From: DATDYW01 sp044375695
GTDB taxonomy: Bacteria > Patescibacteriota > Minisyncoccia > Phycocordibacterales > JAACPR01
Direction: 5' to 3'
NCBI GenBank assembly: GCA_044375695.1
Contig: JBILMG010000011.1
Span: 1-19,251 of the forward strand
DNA length: 19,251 nucleotides
Part shown: positions 5,636 to 12,981 of the stretch, piece after piece
Numbering within the stretch: position 1 is the stretch's first letter
Layout of the letters: each line of letters starts with the position of its first letter
Notes under the pieces: model-generated
Database searches by the model: none
What the model was told of the DNA's origin: nothing
What the model saw: only the letters and a program-made list of their open reading frames with translations
Position numbers and translations under genes: made by a program

Positions 5636-6079
5636 CTAGGCGGCCAGGACGGCAACGGTGAGCGCGGCCGTGGCGCCGGCGGCGCGCAGCGTCAGCTTGT
5701 GCTCGCCCACCTCGCGCACGGCGAACCCCTCGTCGATCCAGGCGACATCCACGATGGGGCCGAGCTGCGCCTCGATAGCCTTGGCAATTTCTGGCGCGTG
5801 CACCTTGGCGAAGAGGTGGCCCTGCTCGTTGGCGCGCTCCTTGAGCTCGAAGCGCTTGCCGTCGAGGCTGGCGAGGGTTTCGCGAACAATACCTTCGTGT
5901 GCGGCCTTGGTGTCGGCCTCGCGGCGCAGCTTGGCCTCGTGGTCGGCAATGGCGCGCGGCGTCGCGGCGAGCGCGTAGCGGTTGCGCAGCAGGAAGTTCT
6001 CCGCGTACCCCTGCGGCACGTCCTTGATTTCGTTCTTGCGGCCGAGGCCCTTAACGTCGCGGGTCAGAATGACTTTCAT
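5636..6079 (-). CDS. rplI: 50S ribosomal protein bL9
   Basis: Ribosomal protein L9, which binds 23S rRNA. The N-terminal domain starts MKVILTRDVKGLG and holds the family signature GRKNEIKDVPQGYAENFLL. A long helix follows (about 42-75), then the C-terminal domain (HLFAKVHAPEIAKAIEAQ and GEHKLTLRA). The length of 147 residues is normal. The gene lies 28 bases behind the S41 protease gene on the same strand with no terminator between, so it may share that transcript. L9 has been reported missing from some CPR lineages, so its presence helps place this genome. The ATG has no Shine-Dalgarno. Confidence 0.95.
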   Translation of the reverse strand: MKVILTRDVKGLGRKNEIKDVPQGYAENFLLRNRYALAATPRAIADHEAKLRREADTKAAHEGIVRETLASLDGKRFELKERANEQGHLFAKVHAPEIAKAIEAQLGPIVDVAWIDEGFAVREVGEHKLTLRAAGATAALTVAVLAA

Positions 6080-6107
6080 GGGATTGAATTAAGCCTGGGT
6101 AAAAAAT

Positions 6108-7310
6108 CTACTTGGCGAGGAGCGCCTTGGCGGCAGCCTCGAGCACCTCGTCTTTGGCGGTGGTCGAGTCGTCCTCGATTTCCACGTCTGGGTCAATGCC
6201 CTTCTTGGTAATCGCGTTCCCGTCTGGGGTGAGCCACTCCGCGACGGTAATTTTTACCGCAGAGCCGTCGGACAGGTCTACCAGCTCCTGAACAGAGCCT
6301 TTGCCGAAGGTGGTCTCGCCGTAGAGTTTGGCGCCGAAACGTTCCGAGAGGGCGCCGGCCAAAATCTCGGAAGCCGACGCGGAGCCGCCGTCGACGAGGA
6401 TCGCCACCTCGGGCGCCTTGTCCCAGCCGTGGTAGCCGCGGCTCACGAGGATATCGTCGGCCCGCTTGCCGCCGTAGCGCTCCGAGACGATCACCTCCCC
6501 CGCCGGCAGGAACCAGCTGGCAATATCGACCGCCTGGGTAAGGTAGCCGCCGGTATTGCCGCGGACGTCAATCACCAGGTCGCGGCTCTTCGAGGCGGCA
6601 AACTCTTTCATGGCGGCGCGGAATTCCTGGCCAGACTTTTCCGAGAAGGTGGAGAGGCGGACCACGAAGACGCCGTCTTTTCGGCTCTCGGTCTCGATCG
6701 CCGGCACGGTGATGCGGGCGCGGGTCACCGAAATCTCGATTGGCTCGGGCGCGCCCTCGCGGAGCACCGTCAGCCTGACGACGGTGCCGGCCTTGCCGCG
6801 GATGCGGGTAACGGCTTCGTCGACGATCATGTCCAGCGACTCTTCGCCGTCAATTTTGTAGACGCGGTCCCCGGTCTCTACACCGGCCTTTTCGGCGGGA
6901 GAGCCTCGGAGCGGCGCGATCACCGTGAGCACCTCGTCGCGGCGGCCGAGCTCCATGCCAACCCCCTCGAAGGCGGCGCCGAGCCCTTCGCGGAGCTGCT
7001 TCTGATCCTCTTGGTCGAAGTAGCTGGTGTGAGGATCGTCGAGCGAGCCCAGGAGCCCTTCTATGGCGCCTTTGACGCGATCTTCGGAGGCGGGCAAGGT
7101 CGAGGTGCCAGCCTGCGGGTACTTCTCTTCGATGATGCGCCACGTCTCCCAAAACAGGGTGAGGTCGGCCAAATCTTTGGCCGAGGCGCGGCCGTCGAAG
7201 ATGGGCAGGTTCGACTCGCGTCCGCCGAAGTAGTAGCCCGAGGCGAATACCGCAGAGACGAGAGCCACGGACGCGGCGGCCATAGAGATGCTCCTAAAGA
7301 ATTCGCGCAT
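6108..7310 (-). CDS. S41 family C-terminal processing peptidase (CtpA/CtpB-like)
   Basis: A secreted or membrane-tethered serine protease that trims C-termini of envelope proteins. Residues 8-30 form an uncleaved-looking membrane segment. An N-terminal helical part (about 45-105) is followed by a PDZ domain (about 108-190, with GVGMEL and SPAEKAG..GD) and the S41 catalytic core. The dyad is readable: Ser312 in GGSASASEI and Lys337 in FGKGSVQ, 25 residues apart as in CtpB, with Gln341 as third member. DVRGNTGGYL and the C-terminal KGIDPDVEI are also conserved. At 400 residues it is of normal length. It may be co-transcribed with rplI downstream and is divergent from cysS. A second ATG at residue 10 is possible, but the first keeps the basic N-terminus. 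Confidence 0.92.
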   Translation of the reverse strand: MREFFRSISMAAASVALVSAVFASGYYFGGRESNLPIFDGRASAKDLADLTLFWETWRIIEEKYPQAGTSTLPASEDRVKGAIEGLLGSLDDPHTSYFDQEDQKQLREGLGAAFEGVGMELGRRDEVLTVIAPLRGSPAEKAGVETGDRVYKIDGEESLDMIVDEAVTRIRGKAGTVVRLTVLREGAPEPIEISVTRARITVPAIETESRKDGVFVVRLSTFSEKSGQEFRAAMKEFAASKSRDLVIDVRGNTGGYLTQAVDIASWFLPAGEVIVSERYGGKRADDILVSRGYHGWDKAPEVAILVDGGSASASEILAGALSERFGAKLYGETTFGKGSVQELVDLSDGSAVKITVAEWLTPDGNAITKKGIDPDVEIEDDSTTAKDEVLEAAAKALLAK

Positions 7311-7320
7311 TGCGTAGCGG

Positions 7321-7349
7321 AGTATGCCACGCCGATGGCGAGAGGAGAA
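7321..7349 (-). promoter_or_regulatory. Candidate promoter of the S41 protease gene
   Basis: CATACT (7326-7321) lies ten bases before the ATG, and a poor -35 (TTCTCC, 7349-7344) lies 17 nt upstream. The position fits the leaderless pattern, but the hexamers are weak. Confidence 0.35.
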
Positions 7350-7373
7350 GTCCGGGCAGGAACCGGCGCGGTG

Positions 7374-7379
7374 TAATAT
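7374..7379 (+). promoter_or_regulatory. -10 box of cysS
   Basis: TAATAT lies nine bases before the ATG, predicting a leaderless or nearly leaderless mRNA. No good -35 is visible at 17 nt. Confidence 0.5.
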
Positions 7380-7388
7380 TCTTAGGCA

Positions 7389-8777
7389 ATGCGACTATCA
7401 CTACGAAACACCCTCACCGGCCAGGTCGAGCCCGTCCCGAATGCCCGCGACGGCGAGATCTCGATGTACCACTGCGGCCCGACCGTCTACTCCCGCGCCC
7501 ACGTCGGCAACCTGCGCGCTTACGTCTTCGCGGACCTCGTCCGCCGCGCGGCCGAAGCCGAGGGGCTCAAGGTCCGCCAGGCGATCAACATCACCGACGT
7601 CGGCCACCTGGTCTCGGACGCTGACTCTGGTGACGACAAGGTGGAGAAGGCGGCCCGCGAGCGCGGCGAGAAGGCGGCCGACATCGCCCGGCGCTTCGAG
7701 GAGCTGTTCCTGGCCGATATCGGCCGCCTCAACGTGAAGACGGACGGCACAGCCTTCCCGCGAGCCACCGACTTCATCGCCGAGCAAATTGAGCTGGTAC
7801 GCGCGCTCGAGGGGAAAGGCCTCACCTACACGCTTCCGGACGGCGTCTACTTCGACACCGCCAAGTTCCCCGCTTACGGCGCCCTCGGCGGCATCGACCT
7901 GGAAGGCCAGAAAGCTGGCGCGCGCGTGGCGACGGTGGACGGCAAGCGCTCCCCCACGGACTTCGCCCTCTGGAAGCTCACCCCCGCCGGCGTCAGCCGC
8001 GAGCAGGAGTGGGATTCTCCTTGGGGCAAAGGCTTCCCGGGCTGGCACGCCGAGTGCTCGGCCATGATTCAAAAAGTGCTCGGCCTGCCGATCGACCTGC
8101 ACACCGGCGGCATCGATCACATCCCCGTCCACCACAACAACGAGATCGCGCAGACCGAAGGCGCGACCGGAACCAAGCTGGCGTTGCACTGGTCGCACGT
8201 GGCTTTCATCAACGTCGACGGGCAGAAGGTTTCGAAGTCGATCGGGAACACCTACGACCTGGATCAGATTGCCGAGTGGGGCGTCTCCCCGCTCGCCTAC
8301 CGCTACTGGCTCATGTCGTCCCACTACCGCACGCCGGCAAACCTGACCAAGGAGGCGCTCCTGGGCGCAGCCACGGCGTACGCGCGGCTCGGCGAGTTCG
8401 TGGCGGCTGGCCCGCGCGCCCTGCCAGATTCCGGCGTCCTGGTAGCCGCGAGCGCCGCGCTCTGGGACGACCTCGATACGCCAAAAGTTCTCGCCATTAT
8501 CAACGAGACCGCGAAGCGAGAAGACCTCGCGCCGGAGGTTCGCCGCGCGACCTTGGTGGCGCTCGATCCGCTCACGGGCCTCAATTTTGGGGGCTACGTC
8601 TCCAGCGCCGTCGATGCCGCCTCCCTGCCGGACGAGATCAAGAGCCTCTTTTTTGCCCGAGCCGCGGCGCGCGAAGCAAAGAATTTCGCCGAGTCAGACC
8701 GCCTGCGCGACGAGCTCAAGGGCCGCGGCTACGAGGTTTCCGATGGCGCGGGCGGGCAAAGCCTGCGAAAGATTTAA
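7389..8777 (+). CDS. cysS: Cysteinyl-tRNA synthetase
   Basis: Charges tRNA-Cys with cysteine. It is a class I synthetase of 462 residues, the normal length. The HIGH motif is HVGN (38-41) after CGPTVYSRA, and KMSKS is KVSKS (280-284). The zinc ligands are in place: Cys29 (YHCGPTVY), Cys223 (WHAECSAM), a His in HHNNEIAQTEG (248-249) and Glu252. INITDVGH and HTGGIDH are also typical. The C-terminal anticodon-binding part (ARAAAREAKNFAESDRLRDEL) is complete. It is divergent from the S41 protease gene with a 78-base shared promoter region and is followed by a long hairpin. No Shine-Dalgarno. Confidence 0.97.
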   Translation: MRLSLRNTLTGQVEPVPNARDGEISMYHCGPTVYSRAHVGNLRAYVFADLVRRAAEAEGLKVRQAINITDVGHLVSDADSGDDKVEKAARERGEKAADIARRFEELFLADIGRLNVKTDGTAFPRATDFIAEQIELVRALEGKGLTYTLPDGVYFDTAKFPAYGALGGIDLEGQKAGARVATVDGKRSPTDFALWKLTPAGVSREQEWDSPWGKGFPGWHAECSAMIQKVLGLPIDLHTGGIDHIPVHHNNEIAQTEGATGTKLALHWSHVAFINVDGQKVSKSIGNTYDLDQIAEWGVSPLAYRYWLMSSHYRTPANLTKEALLGAATAYARLGEFVAAGPRALPDSGVLVAASAALWDDLDTPKVLAIINETAKREDLAPEVRRATLVALDPLTGLNFGGYVSSAVDAASLPDEIKSLFFARAAAREAKNFAESDRLRDELKGRGYEVSDGAGGQSLRKI

Positions 8778-8784
8778 GGTTTTC

Positions 8785-8821
8785 GCGAAAGGCCGGCGCC
8801 CGAAGGGCGCCGGCCTTTCGC
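8785..8821. terminator. Long hairpin after cysS
   Basis: A perfect 17-bp stem (8785-8801 with 8805-8821) with a three-base loop begins 8 bases after the cysS stop. It is stable but lacks the T-run of the other terminators, so it may also act as a 3' stabilising hairpin. Confidence 0.65.
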
Positions 8822-8823
8822 AT

Positions 8824-8852
8824 TTGACTTGGCCTAGCCGCAAGAACAGTAT
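8824..8852 (+). promoter_or_regulatory. Promoter of 8879-9685
   Basis: TTGACT (8824-8829), 17 nt, CAGTAT (8847-8852). It leaves a leader of roughly 20 bases, A and C rich, without Shine-Dalgarno. Confidence 0.5.
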
Positions 8853-8878
8853 CGGCCGAAACCGAACCAACAAAACAC

Positions 8879-9685
8879 ATGAATAGCAGACCTCAATTCG
8901 CCGCCTCTTTCCCGAGCGGCTCAGCAATCCTAATCGTCGTGCACGTCGAAAACCGCGATCAGACGCTGCGCTCGATCGAAGCCGCCGTAACCGGCGGGGC
9001 CGACGGGTGCTTCCTGATACAGCACCGGGAAGACCAGGTGCTGCTGCGGAAAATGTACCGCGCCGCGCGCCGCGCCTTCCCCAACTTTTGGACCGGCCTT
9101 AATTTCCTGGGAAAAGGGCCGGCATCAGCGGCCAGACTGGCCACGTGTCAGCCACGCGGCGAGCGGCGGAAGATGCTCGGCGTCGGCGAGGTGCCGACGC
9201 CAGACGGCCTCTGGGTAGACAACCCTCTGGCGGTCGAGCAATTCGATTGGGAGGTTAGGTCTTGCCGGGGGCCGTACCCCGCAGAATTCCTAGACATTCA
9301 TGCCCCGGAAATTTCTGTTCACGCAGGTGGCGAGGGCAACCTGCTGCCGTCGAGCCTCTACTTTGCCGGCGCGGGATTCAAGTACCAGGGAGACAAAGGG
9401 GTCTCGCTGGAAGAGGAGTGCCGAATCGTGAAGCGCCGGTCGGACGTGGTAACCACCAGCGGAGACCGTACCGGGCAGCCGCCGACCGTCCAGAAAATCG
9501 AACGGATACGCTGGGCTATTGGCCCGGAAATGCCGCTCGCGATCGCGAGCGGCATCAGCGCCAAGAACGTGCGCCAGTTCATGCCCCTCGCCCAGGCTTT
9601 CCTCGTCGCGAGCAGCGTCACCGACCCAGGCGAGCTCACGAACGCCGAGAAGGTCCGGGAGCTCGTAGGAGCAGCCAAGAGCTAG
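8879..9685 (+). CDS. BtpA/SgcQ-like TIM-barrel protein
   Basis: A 268-residue soluble protein that looks like a one-domain TIM barrel. The N-terminal strand is AILIVVHVEN (about 17-26). Next come GGADGCFLIQH, FWTGLNFLG, GLWVDNP, and near the C-terminus DVVTTSGDRTGQPP followed by PLAIASGISAKNV and AFLVASSVT. The last pair resembles the phosphate-binding end of BtpA/SgcQ proteins (DAVI.SG..TG.PP ... VLVGSGV..EN). The substrate of this family is not settled, and a phosphorylated or nucleotide-derived ligand is plausible. The gene stands alone between cysS and dnaB with its own promoter and terminator. Other phosphate-binding barrels are possible alternatives, so the family call is moderate while the fold is more secure. 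Confidence 0.6.
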   Translation: MNSRPQFAASFPSGSAILIVVHVENRDQTLRSIEAAVTGGADGCFLIQHREDQVLLRKMYRAARRAFPNFWTGLNFLGKGPASAARLATCQPRGERRKMLGVGEVPTPDGLWVDNPLAVEQFDWEVRSCRGPYPAEFLDIHAPEISVHAGGEGNLLPSSLYFAGAGFKYQGDKGVSLEEECRIVKRRSDVVTTSGDRTGQPPTVQKIERIRWAIGPEMPLAIASGISAKNVRQFMPLAQAFLVASSVTDPGELTNAEKVRELVGAAKS

Positions 9686-9690
9686 TCCTA

Positions 9691-9729
9691 GCCGCCAGCC
9701 AAAATCAAGGGTCTGGCGGCTTTTCTTTT
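9691..9729 (+). terminator. Terminator of 8879-9685
   Basis: An 8-bp stem (9691-9698 with 9713-9720) with a 14-base loop is followed by TTTTCTTTT. Confidence 0.9.
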
Positions 9730-9800
9730 CAACAGCCAGTCCCCAGCCGCTCCCCTATTTTTGCTTATTTTTGGCCGGGACGGAGTGGGTGCCGGCGGCG

Positions 9801-9806
9801 TATAAT
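9801..9806 (+). promoter_or_regulatory. Consensus -10 of dnaB, leaderless position
   Basis: A perfect TATAAT ends eight bases before the dnaB ATG, so transcription should begin at or one base before the start codon. The -35 at 17 nt (GGACGG) is poor. Confidence 0.65.
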
Positions 9807-9814
9807 CTGCGCAC

Positions 9815-11185
9815 ATGGCCGAGCACCGCGTATCCCTCAAGATCCCCCCGCACAGCAACGAATCGGAGCGCGCGCTCCTGGGCTCTCTCCTGGTGCGCCC
9901 GGAAGCTATTCACGACGCGCTCGAACTCGTGAACCAGGACTCGTTCTACGCCGAGCGCCACCAGACGATTTTTGCGACCGTCATCGAGCTCGCGCAGAAA
10001 GGCGCGCCGATCGACATGGTTTCGGTGGGCAACCGCCTGAAAGAGAAAGGGCTCCTGGAATCGGCTGGCGGCCAGGCGTACCTCGCCGAGCTCCCCGACG
10101 CGGCGGCATCGCCTTCGAACGCGGTGCACTACGCCGAAGTGGTGCAAAAGAAAGCCGCCGCCCGCGGCCTCATCCGCGCCGCCGAAGACGTGCTCGCCCA
10201 GGCCTACGACGAGTCCGCCGAGCTCGACGAGCTCCTGGACCGCGCCGAGAAGCGCGTCTTCGAGGCGACCGACGTGCGAGGTCAGGGCCGCTACCTCCTC
10301 GAGATCAAGGACACCCTCGTCGAGGCGTGGGATCGCCTCGAGCGCCTGTCCCGCGAAGGCGGCAAAGAGCTGCGCGGCGTCTCGACCGGCTTCGCCGCGC
10401 TCGACAACAAAATCTCGGGCTTCCAGAAGGCCGACCTCATCATTCTCGCCGCGCGACCTTCCATGGGTAAGACATCCCTGGCCCTCGACTTCGCGCGCGC
10501 CGTCGGCATTCACCAGAAGCAGCCGGTGGCGGTCTTCTCCTTGGAAATGTCCTCGCAGCAGCTGGCCGACCGTATGCTCTCGGCGGAATCGAGCGTCGAT
10601 TCCTGGAAGCTGCGCACCGGCAAAGGCCTCACCGACCAGGACTTCGAGGCGCTCTCGGGTGCCATGTCCCGCATGAACGAGGCACCAATCTTCATCGACG
10701 AGCGCTCGGTGGTCACCCCTATCTCGATTCGCTCCTCGGCGCGGCGCATCAAGGCCGAACGAGGCTTGGGCCTTATCATCGTGGACTACCTCCAGCTGGT
10801 GCACCCGGTCACCTCGGCCAAGTCCGACTCGGTGGTGCAGCAGGTCACCGAAATTTCCCGCGGCCTCAAGTCGGTCGCCCGCGAGCTCGACGTGCCGGTG
10901 CTCGCCCTCTCGCAGCTCTCCCGTAAGGTGGAAGAGCGCGGCGGCAAACCTCGCCTCTCGGACCTCCGCGACTCGGGCTCGATCGAGCAGGACGCCGACA
11001 TCGTTATGTTCATTCACCGCGAGGACAAGTACAACGACGCCGCGGATCGTCCGGGTATCGCGCAGATCATGATCGAGAAGCACCGTAACGGCCCTACCGG
11101 CATCGTCGAGCTCGGCTTCAACGATAAGTGCACCTCGTTCATTCCGGTCGACAGCTCGTACGCCGCCTCGATCGACGCCTTCTAG
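9815..11185 (+). CDS. dnaB: Replicative DNA helicase DnaB
   Basis: The hexameric helicase that unwinds DNA at the replication fork. The N-terminal helical domain (about 10-110) begins SNESERALLGSLL. The RecA-like domain starts near 185 (STGFAALDNKISGF). Walker A is ARPSMGKT (213-220), the catalytic Glu lies in FSLEMS (244), Walker B is IIVDYLQL (321-328), ALSQLSR is at 364-370, and the arginine finger region is EKHRNGPTG (421-429). DLRDSGSIEQDAD is also conserved. The length of 456 residues is normal and no intein interrupts it. The start overlaps the predicted transcription start. recR follows after two bases, so the two form an operon linking replication and repair. Confidence 0.97.
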   Translation: MAEHRVSLKIPPHSNESERALLGSLLVRPEAIHDALELVNQDSFYAERHQTIFATVIELAQKGAPIDMVSVGNRLKEKGLLESAGGQAYLAELPDAAASPSNAVHYAEVVQKKAAARGLIRAAEDVLAQAYDESAELDELLDRAEKRVFEATDVRGQGRYLLEIKDTLVEAWDRLERLSREGGKELRGVSTGFAALDNKISGFQKADLIILAARPSMGKTSLALDFARAVGIHQKQPVAVFSLEMSSQQLADRMLSAESSVDSWKLRTGKGLTDQDFEALSGAMSRMNEAPIFIDERSVVTPISIRSSARRIKAERGLGLIIVDYLQLVHPVTSAKSDSVVQQVTEISRGLKSVARELDVPVLALSQLSRKVEERGGKPRLSDLRDSGSIEQDADIVMFIHREDKYNDAADRPGIAQIMIEKHRNGPTGIVELGFNDKCTSFIPVDSSYAASIDAF

Positions 11186-11187
11186 CC

Positions 11188-11793
11188 ATGGACGCCATCG
11201 AGCGGCTCGCCGCGGCTTTCGCCGAATTTCCCGGGGTGGGACCCCGCCAAGCCCGTCGAATGGTTTTCTGGCTCCTGCGCAAGCAGAAAGGCTTCGCCGA
11301 AGAGCTGGCCAAGCTCCTGCCGGTCGTGGCGGCCGGCGTGCGCCCCTGCCCTTCGTGTTTTCGTTTCAGCGAGGCGCCGCAGGGGCAGCCGTGCCGCATC
11401 TGCGCGAGCGCCGACAGAGACCCCGCTTCCCTGCTCGTCGTCTGTCGCGACCAGGACCTGGAGGGCGTCGAACGCGCCGGCGCTTACCGCGGCCGCTACT
11501 TCGTGCTCGGCGGGTCGGCGCCGGTGCTCGAGAAAAGCCCGGAACGCCTCATTCGCCTAGAAGAGCTGCTGCGCCGCGTGGACCGCGACCCAGCGGTACG
11601 CGAAGTCGTCATGGCCACCAACGCGACCGCCGACGGCGACTACACCGCGAAAGTTGTGCGCGAGTGGCTCGAGCCGCTCGCCCTATCGCGCGGGCTCAAG
11701 CTGACCCTGCTCGGCCGAGGCCTCTCGACCGGCGCCGAGCTCGAGTACGCCGACCCGGACACCGTGCGCGCGGCAATCAGCGGGCGGCAGTAG
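11188..11793 (+). CDS. recR: Recombination mediator RecR
   Basis: Works with RecO (or RecF) to load RecA on single-stranded DNA during gap repair. The 201 residues comprise an N-terminal helix-hairpin-helix (FPGVGPRQARRMVFWLL, 14-30), a four-Cys zinc site (Cys54, 57, 69, 72), the Toprim domain (about 83-150) and the C-terminal ATNATADGDYTAKVV and RGLSTGAELEYAD segments. The start is the ATG two bases after the dnaB stop. The longer frame from 11128 overlaps dnaB and is unlikely. Unusually, the first acidic residue of the Toprim domain, Glu in the usual VVE, is Cys86 here (LLVVCRDQDL). The remaining motifs are intact, so the protein should still form its ring. It is the second gene of the dnaB operon. 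Confidence 0.93.
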   Translation: MDAIERLAAAFAEFPGVGPRQARRMVFWLLRKQKGFAEELAKLLPVVAAGVRPCPSCFRFSEAPQGQPCRICASADRDPASLLVVCRDQDLEGVERAGAYRGRYFVLGGSAPVLEKSPERLIRLEELLRRVDRDPAVREVVMATNATADGDYTAKVVREWLEPLALSRGLKLTLLGRGLSTGAELEYADPDTVRAAISGRQ

Positions 11794-11822
11794 TTGCCCT
11801 CCGCCTTTACCGGGCGTAGCGT
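11794..11822 (+). promoter_or_regulatory. Leaderless-type promoter of 11831-12229
   Basis: TTGCCC (11794-11799) follows the recR stop directly, then 17 nt ending CGGGCG, TAGCGT (11817-11822), and eight bases to the ATG. Confidence 0.55.
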
Positions 11823-11830
11823 GGCCGGGA

Positions 11831-12229
11831 ATGAAACGCCCTATCTATACCTACGCACCGTTCGTGACAGTAGCAGCTGTGCTGGCGCTGACTTGCCCGC
11901 GAGAAGTGCGGCCAATCTTCGTCTTCCTCTTCGCGAGCAGCCTGGTTCCCCTGGCCACCGAATACTTACTGCCGGTGGCCTCGCGCCACCTACGCCAACT
12001 CGCAATCCGAGGACAGCCAATCGAGAGCCTGCCGATGGTCTCGCTGCACTCGAACTGGTACGCCGCGAAAAATTGTTTCGTGGCGCTCGAGCCGGCAACC
12101 GGAGAAATTCTCAGCGTGCCGCTCCGGCGAGGCGAAAAACCACCAGGCTACGCGGAGCCGTGCCGCGTGCTCGTGAGCGGCAGTCGGTTCGGTAGCCACT
12201 GGATCACGCACGGCATAGCGCCGCCCTGA
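11831..12229 (+). CDS. Hypothetical small membrane protein
   Basis: A 132-residue protein. Two hydrophobic segments (about 8-22, FVTVAAVLALTC, and 27-50, RPIFVFLFASSLVPLATEYLL) suggest a membrane hairpin at the N-terminus. About 80 polar residues follow, with strand-like character (NCFVALEPATGEILSVPL, CRVLVSGSRFG). Three Cys are present and no catalytic motif is seen. The family is not recognised. The gene has its own promoter behind recR, a predicted leaderless mRNA, and a TGA stop inside the terminator hairpin. Confidence 0.7.
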   Translation: MKRPIYTYAPFVTVAAVLALTCPREVRPIFVFLFASSLVPLATEYLLPVASRHLRQLAIRGQPIESLPMVSLHSNWYAAKNCFVALEPATGEILSVPLRRGEKPPGYAEPCRVLVSGSRFGSHWITHGIAPP

Positions 12230-12247
12230 GGAGGGCGGTTTTCTTTT
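12221..12247 (+). terminator. Terminator of 11831-12229
   Basis: A 7-bp stem (12221-12227 with 12232-12238) is followed by TTTTCTTTT. The TGA stop (12227-12229) lies in the stem and loop. Confidence 0.9.
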
Positions 12248-12267
12248 ACGGAAAGGCGCGGCGACCG

Positions 12268-12298
12268 AAAAAGAAAACGCCGCCCAAGAAGGGCGGCG
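12268..12298 (-). terminator. Terminator of 12307-12891
   Basis: CGCCGCCC pairs with GGGCGGCG (12278-12285 with 12291-12298), followed on the minus strand by TTTTCTTTTT, nine bases after the stop. Confidence 0.9.
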
Positions 12299-12306
12299 AA
12301 GAGAGG

Positions 12307-12891
12307 CTAGTCACCGTAGGCAACCATCAGCCCGAGCACTTCCATTTGCTCGGGCGAGAGCTGCGACCGGAGACCGGCAGCTAGGGTCTCGAGATCTTTC
12401 CAGGCGCGCACGAAGGTTGCGGCGCGCTTCACCTTGGTAAGCCCGCCCTCCGGCAGATGGCTCTTCGGCCCAAGTCTCTTTCTGGGACCGGAAACTGTTG
12501 GGGCGTCGGCGACGGTGCCGGCGTCCCAAATTTCTCTAGCACTGTCGACGAAGCGGCTCGCCGACACCGCCTGGGGCTCTTTTGAAGCGCCAGAAGACGG
12601 TCTAGCGATCGACCGTTTAGGCGAGACCGAGTAGCCGTACCTTTCGAGCCAACGCTTATCTAGGGTGAGCGCCCGAAGTGCCCCGAGCGCAGAGGACGGC
12701 ACCTTGTACCTGCGGAAGCTCGCCGACAAGACGTTGGCGGAAACGCCGATTTCGTCCGCGAGAGAGGCGACCGTTCTTCCCCGCGCGTGGAGGGCGATAA
12801 TGAGCGGGCTAGCGCTCGTCTTCGCGATCTTCTTGCCGAGAGGTTTCCGAGGCTTGGCGATTTTTTTTGCTTTTCTTTTTGTGGGTTCCAT
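12307..12891 (-). CDS. Basic protein with HTH-like segment, possible DNA-binding
   Basis: A 194-residue protein. Residues 1-25 are extremely basic (KRKAKKIAKPRKPLGKK), like a nucleic-acid-binding tail. A helix-turn-helix-like stretch follows at about 40-64 (TVASLADEIGVSANVLSASF), with hydrophobic and Gly spacing as in simple HTH regulators. The middle (about 90-150) is polar and probably disordered, and the end is helical (TFVRAWKDLETLAAGLRSQL). No known family is assigned. The alternative is a nucleoid-associated protein rather than a specific regulator. It is a single-gene unit with promoter TTGACG-17-TAAAAA and a very short leader. Confidence 0.65.
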   Translation of the reverse strand: MEPTKRKAKKIAKPRKPLGKKIAKTSASPLIIALHARGRTVASLADEIGVSANVLSASFRRYKVPSSALGALRALTLDKRWLERYGYSVSPKRSIARPSSGASKEPQAVSASRFVDSAREIWDAGTVADAPTVSGPRKRLGPKSHLPEGGLTKVKRAATFVRAWKDLETLAAGLRSQLSPEQMEVLGLMVAYGD

Positions 12892-12906
12892 GGGGATCTT
12901 AAAAAT

Positions 12907-12935
12907 TTTTTAACTTTAATTTAACACTCCGTCAA
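12907..12935 (-). promoter_or_regulatory. Promoter of 12307-12891
   Basis: TTGACG (12935-12930), 17 nt of AT-rich spacer, TAAAAA (12912-12907). Fifteen bases separate the -10 from the ATG. Confidence 0.6.
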
Positions 12936-12949
12936 GTTCGGCCAGCGGC

Positions 12950-12981
12950 AAAAGAAAACGCCGCCCGAGGTTCAGGCGACG
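12950..12981 (-). terminator. Terminator of 12972-13355
   Basis: A 7-bp stem (12959-12965 with 12975-12981, one G-U pair) is followed on the minus strand by TTTTCTTTT. The TGA stop of the gene lies in the loop. Confidence 0.8.

Noticed and set aside
6429..7376. Plus-strand open frame opposite the S41 protease
   Set aside because: The protease has an intact catalytic site on the other strand, and the frame has no recognisable domain and runs into the cysS promoter region.
9262..10470. Plus-strand 402-codon frame across the end of the BtpA-like gene and the start of dnaB
   Set aside because: It crosses a clear terminator and the dnaB promoter in another frame. The product is Arg/Pro-rich, as expected of an out-of-frame reading.
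9755..11083. Long minus-strand open frame opposite dnaB (442 codons)
   Set aside because: It is a mirror of the GC-rich codon pattern of dnaB. The product is rich in His, Arg, Glu and Val with no domain, and dnaB is certain.
11128..11187. Longer recR start inside dnaB
   Set aside because: The extra 20 residues are out-of-frame dnaB sequence. The ATG at 11188 gives the normal RecR N-terminus.
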